A stretch of DNA of 64,000 nt from Acidobacteriota bacterium. GTDB taxonomy: Bacteria; Acidobacteriota; Vicinamibacteria; Vicinamibacterales; UBA8438. Where the stretch lies: contig WTFV01000254.1 in the NCBI GenBank assembly GCA_011523845.1, positions 3,740 through 67,739 on the forward strand, in the 5' to 3' direction. The number at the start of each line of letters is the position of its first letter. Position 1 is the stretch's first letter. The notes under the pieces were generated by a model, which was given only the letters and a program-made list of their open reading frames with translations, did no database searches and was not told where the DNA came from. The position numbers were made by a program, and so were the translations under genes. This document shows positions 62,314 through 64,000 of this stretch, in pieces.

Positions 62314-63864
62314 GTGATCAGGCGCAAGCTGCCCATCGGCATCCAGACCTTCCGCAGGATCCGCGAGGACGACTGCTACTACGTCGACAAGACCGCCTAC
62401 ATCGCACGACTGATCGATGAAGGCACGCACTACTTCCTCTCCCGCCCGCGGCGCTTCGGCAAGAGCCTGCTCGTCGACACGCTGAAGGAGCTGTTCGAGG
62501 GCAGCGAACCGCTGTTCCGGGGATTGGACGTCCACGGCGGCTGGGACTGGTCGACGTGTCATCCGGTGGTACGGCTCGACTTCAGCGGCGGCAACTTCCG
62601 CAAACCGGGGTTTCTGGAGGAACACGCGACCGCGCAAATGGAGGACATCGGAAAGCGGGCGGGCATAGGTTCCGGCAGCACCGGAAGCGCACCGGTGCGG
62701 TTTCGGCGGCTGATCCAGGCGCTGTGCGAGCAGGCCGGCCGCCGCGTGGCGGTCCTGGTGGACGAATATGACAAGCCCATTCTGGACACCCTGGACGATC
62801 CGGACGTCGCGAAGGCCAACCGTGACGACCTGCGCGGACTGTACGGGACCATCGAGGCCTGCGACGCGCAAGTGGAGTTCACCTTCCTCACCGGTGTGAG
62901 CAAGTTCTCCAAATCGAGCCTGTTCTCCGATCTGAACAACCTCACCGACATCACTCTCGATTCGGACTATTCGGCGCTCTGCGGCTACACGGAGGCGGAC
63001 ATGGACGCCGTGTTCGCGGCGGAGCTGCCGGGGCTGGACCGCGGCGAGATCCGTGACTGGTACAACGGCTACAACTGGCTGGGAGACGAGCGCGTATACA
63101 ACCCCTACGACATCCTTCACTTGTTCCGCACCCGCCGGTTCGAGGCGCACTGGTACCGAGCCGGCGCACCGGCTTTCCTGGTGGAGACCCTGACCCGGCG
63201 CGGCGTGGCTTCGACGGCGCTGGAGAACCTGCGCACCGGAGACGCCCGGCTCGACGCGTTCGACGTGGGCGCCGTCGCCACCGAGGCGCTGCTGTTCCAG
63301 AGCGGTTACCTGACGATTCGAGATGCCGAGCGGCAAGGGGGTCGGACCCTGTACCGGTTGGGGTATCCGAACCGGGAAGTGCGGCAGAGCCTGAACGACA
63401 GCTTGCTGGACCGTCTGCTGCCCGAACCGCGGCGGGAGGAGAACGGTCTCCAGTTGCTGGAACTCCTGCGGGCGGACGACATGGACGGCCTGGAGGCCTG
63501 GCTGAAGTCGCTGTTCGCCGGCATTCCCTACGAGTGGCATACCCGGAACGACGTCGCCCGCTACGAGGGCTACTACGCCAGCGTGTTCTACTCGCACTTT
63601 GCCGCGCTCGGACTGGACCTCGTGGTCGAGGAGAGCAGCAGCCATGGGCGTCTCGACATGGCCGTGCGGTTCGCCGGCCGGGTCTATCTGTTCGAGTTCA
63701 AGGTGATGGAGCAGGCCTCGAAGGGCGCAGCCCTGGCGCAGTTGCAGGTACGCGGCTACGCGGACAAGTATCGCGGGGCGGGACAGCCGATCCGGCTGAT
63801 CGGGGTGGAATTCAGCCGGGAGACGCGCAACATCGCGGCGTTCGAGGTGGAACGCATCACGTAA
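62314..63864 (+). CDS. AAA-ATPase-like and PD-(D/E)XK nuclease-like protein
   Basis: The 516-residue protein begins LPIGIQTFRRIREDDCYYVD, then a P-loop-like RPRRFGKSLLVDTLKELFEG, the usual opening of the AAA-ATPase-like family PF09820. A Walker-B-like VLVDEYDKPILD follows. The C-terminal part (about 430-515) has GRLDMAV...YLFEFKVM, a PD-(D/E)XK nuclease signature (PF08011 type). Such genes occur in many copies in Bacteroidetes and other genomes and spread horizontally. The molecular role is not established. It uses a GTG start and its codon use is as GC-rich as its neighbours. Confidence 0.9.
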   Translation: MIRRKLPIGIQTFRRIREDDCYYVDKTAYIARLIDEGTHYFLSRPRRFGKSLLVDTLKELFEGSEPLFRGLDVHGGWDWSTCHPVVRLDFSGGNFRKPGFLEEHATAQMEDIGKRAGIGSGSTGSAPVRFRRLIQALCEQAGRRVAVLVDEYDKPILDTLDDPDVAKANRDDLRGLYGTIEACDAQVEFTFLTGVSKFSKSSLFSDLNNLTDITLDSDYSALCGYTEADMDAVFAAELPGLDRGEIRDWYNGYNWLGDERVYNPYDILHLFRTRRFEAHWYRAGAPAFLVETLTRRGVASTALENLRTGDARLDAFDVGAVATEALLFQSGYLTIRDAERQGGRTLYRLGYPNREVRQSLNDSLLDRLLPEPRREENGLQLLELLRADDMDGLEAWLKSLFAGIPYEWHTRNDVARYEGYYASVFYSHFAALGLDLVVEESSSHGRLDMAVRFAGRVYLFEFKVMEQASKGAALAQLQVRGYADKYRGAGQPIRLIGVEFSRETRNIAAFEVERIT

Positions 63865-64000
63865 TGCTGCGGCCGTGCGATCGCCGACCGTGACGCGGCA
63901 CCGGTCACCCGCCGGACCGACGGGCAGCCGACGACATGGACCCGGATTCTCCCAGCATTTCCTCCGGTGAGCGTACGAATCCCTCGCCATCCTCGATGAC
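63865..64000 (+). other. Window end: no supported gene
   Basis: These 136 bases follow the last gene. A plus-strand frame opens with an ATG at 63936 (MDPDSPSISSGERTNPSPSS) and runs off the edge. It is Ser/Pro rich with no clear ribosome site and may or may not be the start of a gene. Confidence 0.2.

Overview
The window is a GC-rich, almost fully coding chromosomal segment of a didermic (LPS-bearing) bacterium. Skp/BamA, LolC/E-LolD, Lnt, FabZ-LpxA, LpxI and a TonB-type protein show an outer membrane with lipid A. The VWFA-related protein at 58791-60929 resembles a family strongly expanded in Acidobacteriota. Together with the futalosine menaquinone genes, the HspR-linked dnaK locus and the base composition, this points to an acidobacterium, perhaps Vicinamibacteria-like. 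That assignment is inference and no marker gene for species is present. I see no rRNA, tRNA, CRISPR array, insertion sequence or prophage.

Layout. From 1 to 30146 essentially every gene lies on the minus strand, and many neighbours share ATGA or GTGA stop/start overlaps. Read in the direction of transcription, the order is as follows. Propionyl/methylmalonyl-CoA genes (acyl-CoA dehydrogenase, meaB, epimerase) come first. Next are mtnP, a PfkB kinase, four small membrane proteins, enoyl-CoA hydratase, ribH, nusB, lysS, lolC/E and lolD. Then come clpC, bamA, skp, a fabZ-lpxA fusion, lpxI and a Gfo/Idh/MocA oxidoreductase. The run ends with the menaquinone block (mqnE-like, mqnA, mqnC, an aminofutalosine-deaminase-like amidohydrolase, mqnP/ubiA, ubiX, ubiE), a tonB-like gene, a 26-residue membrane peptide, miaA and hfq, which is cut by the window edge.

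The middle (30232-46134) holds a small outer-membrane protein, a pair of paralogous exported proteins of unknown function, and a heat-shock cluster (dnaK, dnaJ-like, hspR, a DnaC-like ATPase, hemW). It also has a divergently transcribed class A PBP and an nfeD-slipin-SPOR-lnt-prfB run, where prfB keeps the programmed +1 frameshift. After mobA-argS on the plus strand come a repeat-rich patch with a small anchored protein, then coaX, birA, nadC, valS, a receiver-domain protein, the two subunits of methylmalonyl-CoA mutase and the VWFA protein. The right end has an acyl-CoA dehydrogenase and an AAA-ATPase/PD-(D/E)XK protein on the plus strand.

The most unusual items are these: an MqnE homologue inside the menaquinone operon that has lost the radical-SAM cysteines; a lysyl-tRNA synthetase with about 187 extra N-terminal residues built from a duplicated helical module, next to a NusB with an extra 110 residues; a FabZ-LpxA fusion; a DnaJ-like protein with HPG instead of HPD; and a decayed tandem duplication at 48931-49331. 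No intergenic gap exceeds about 300 bases.
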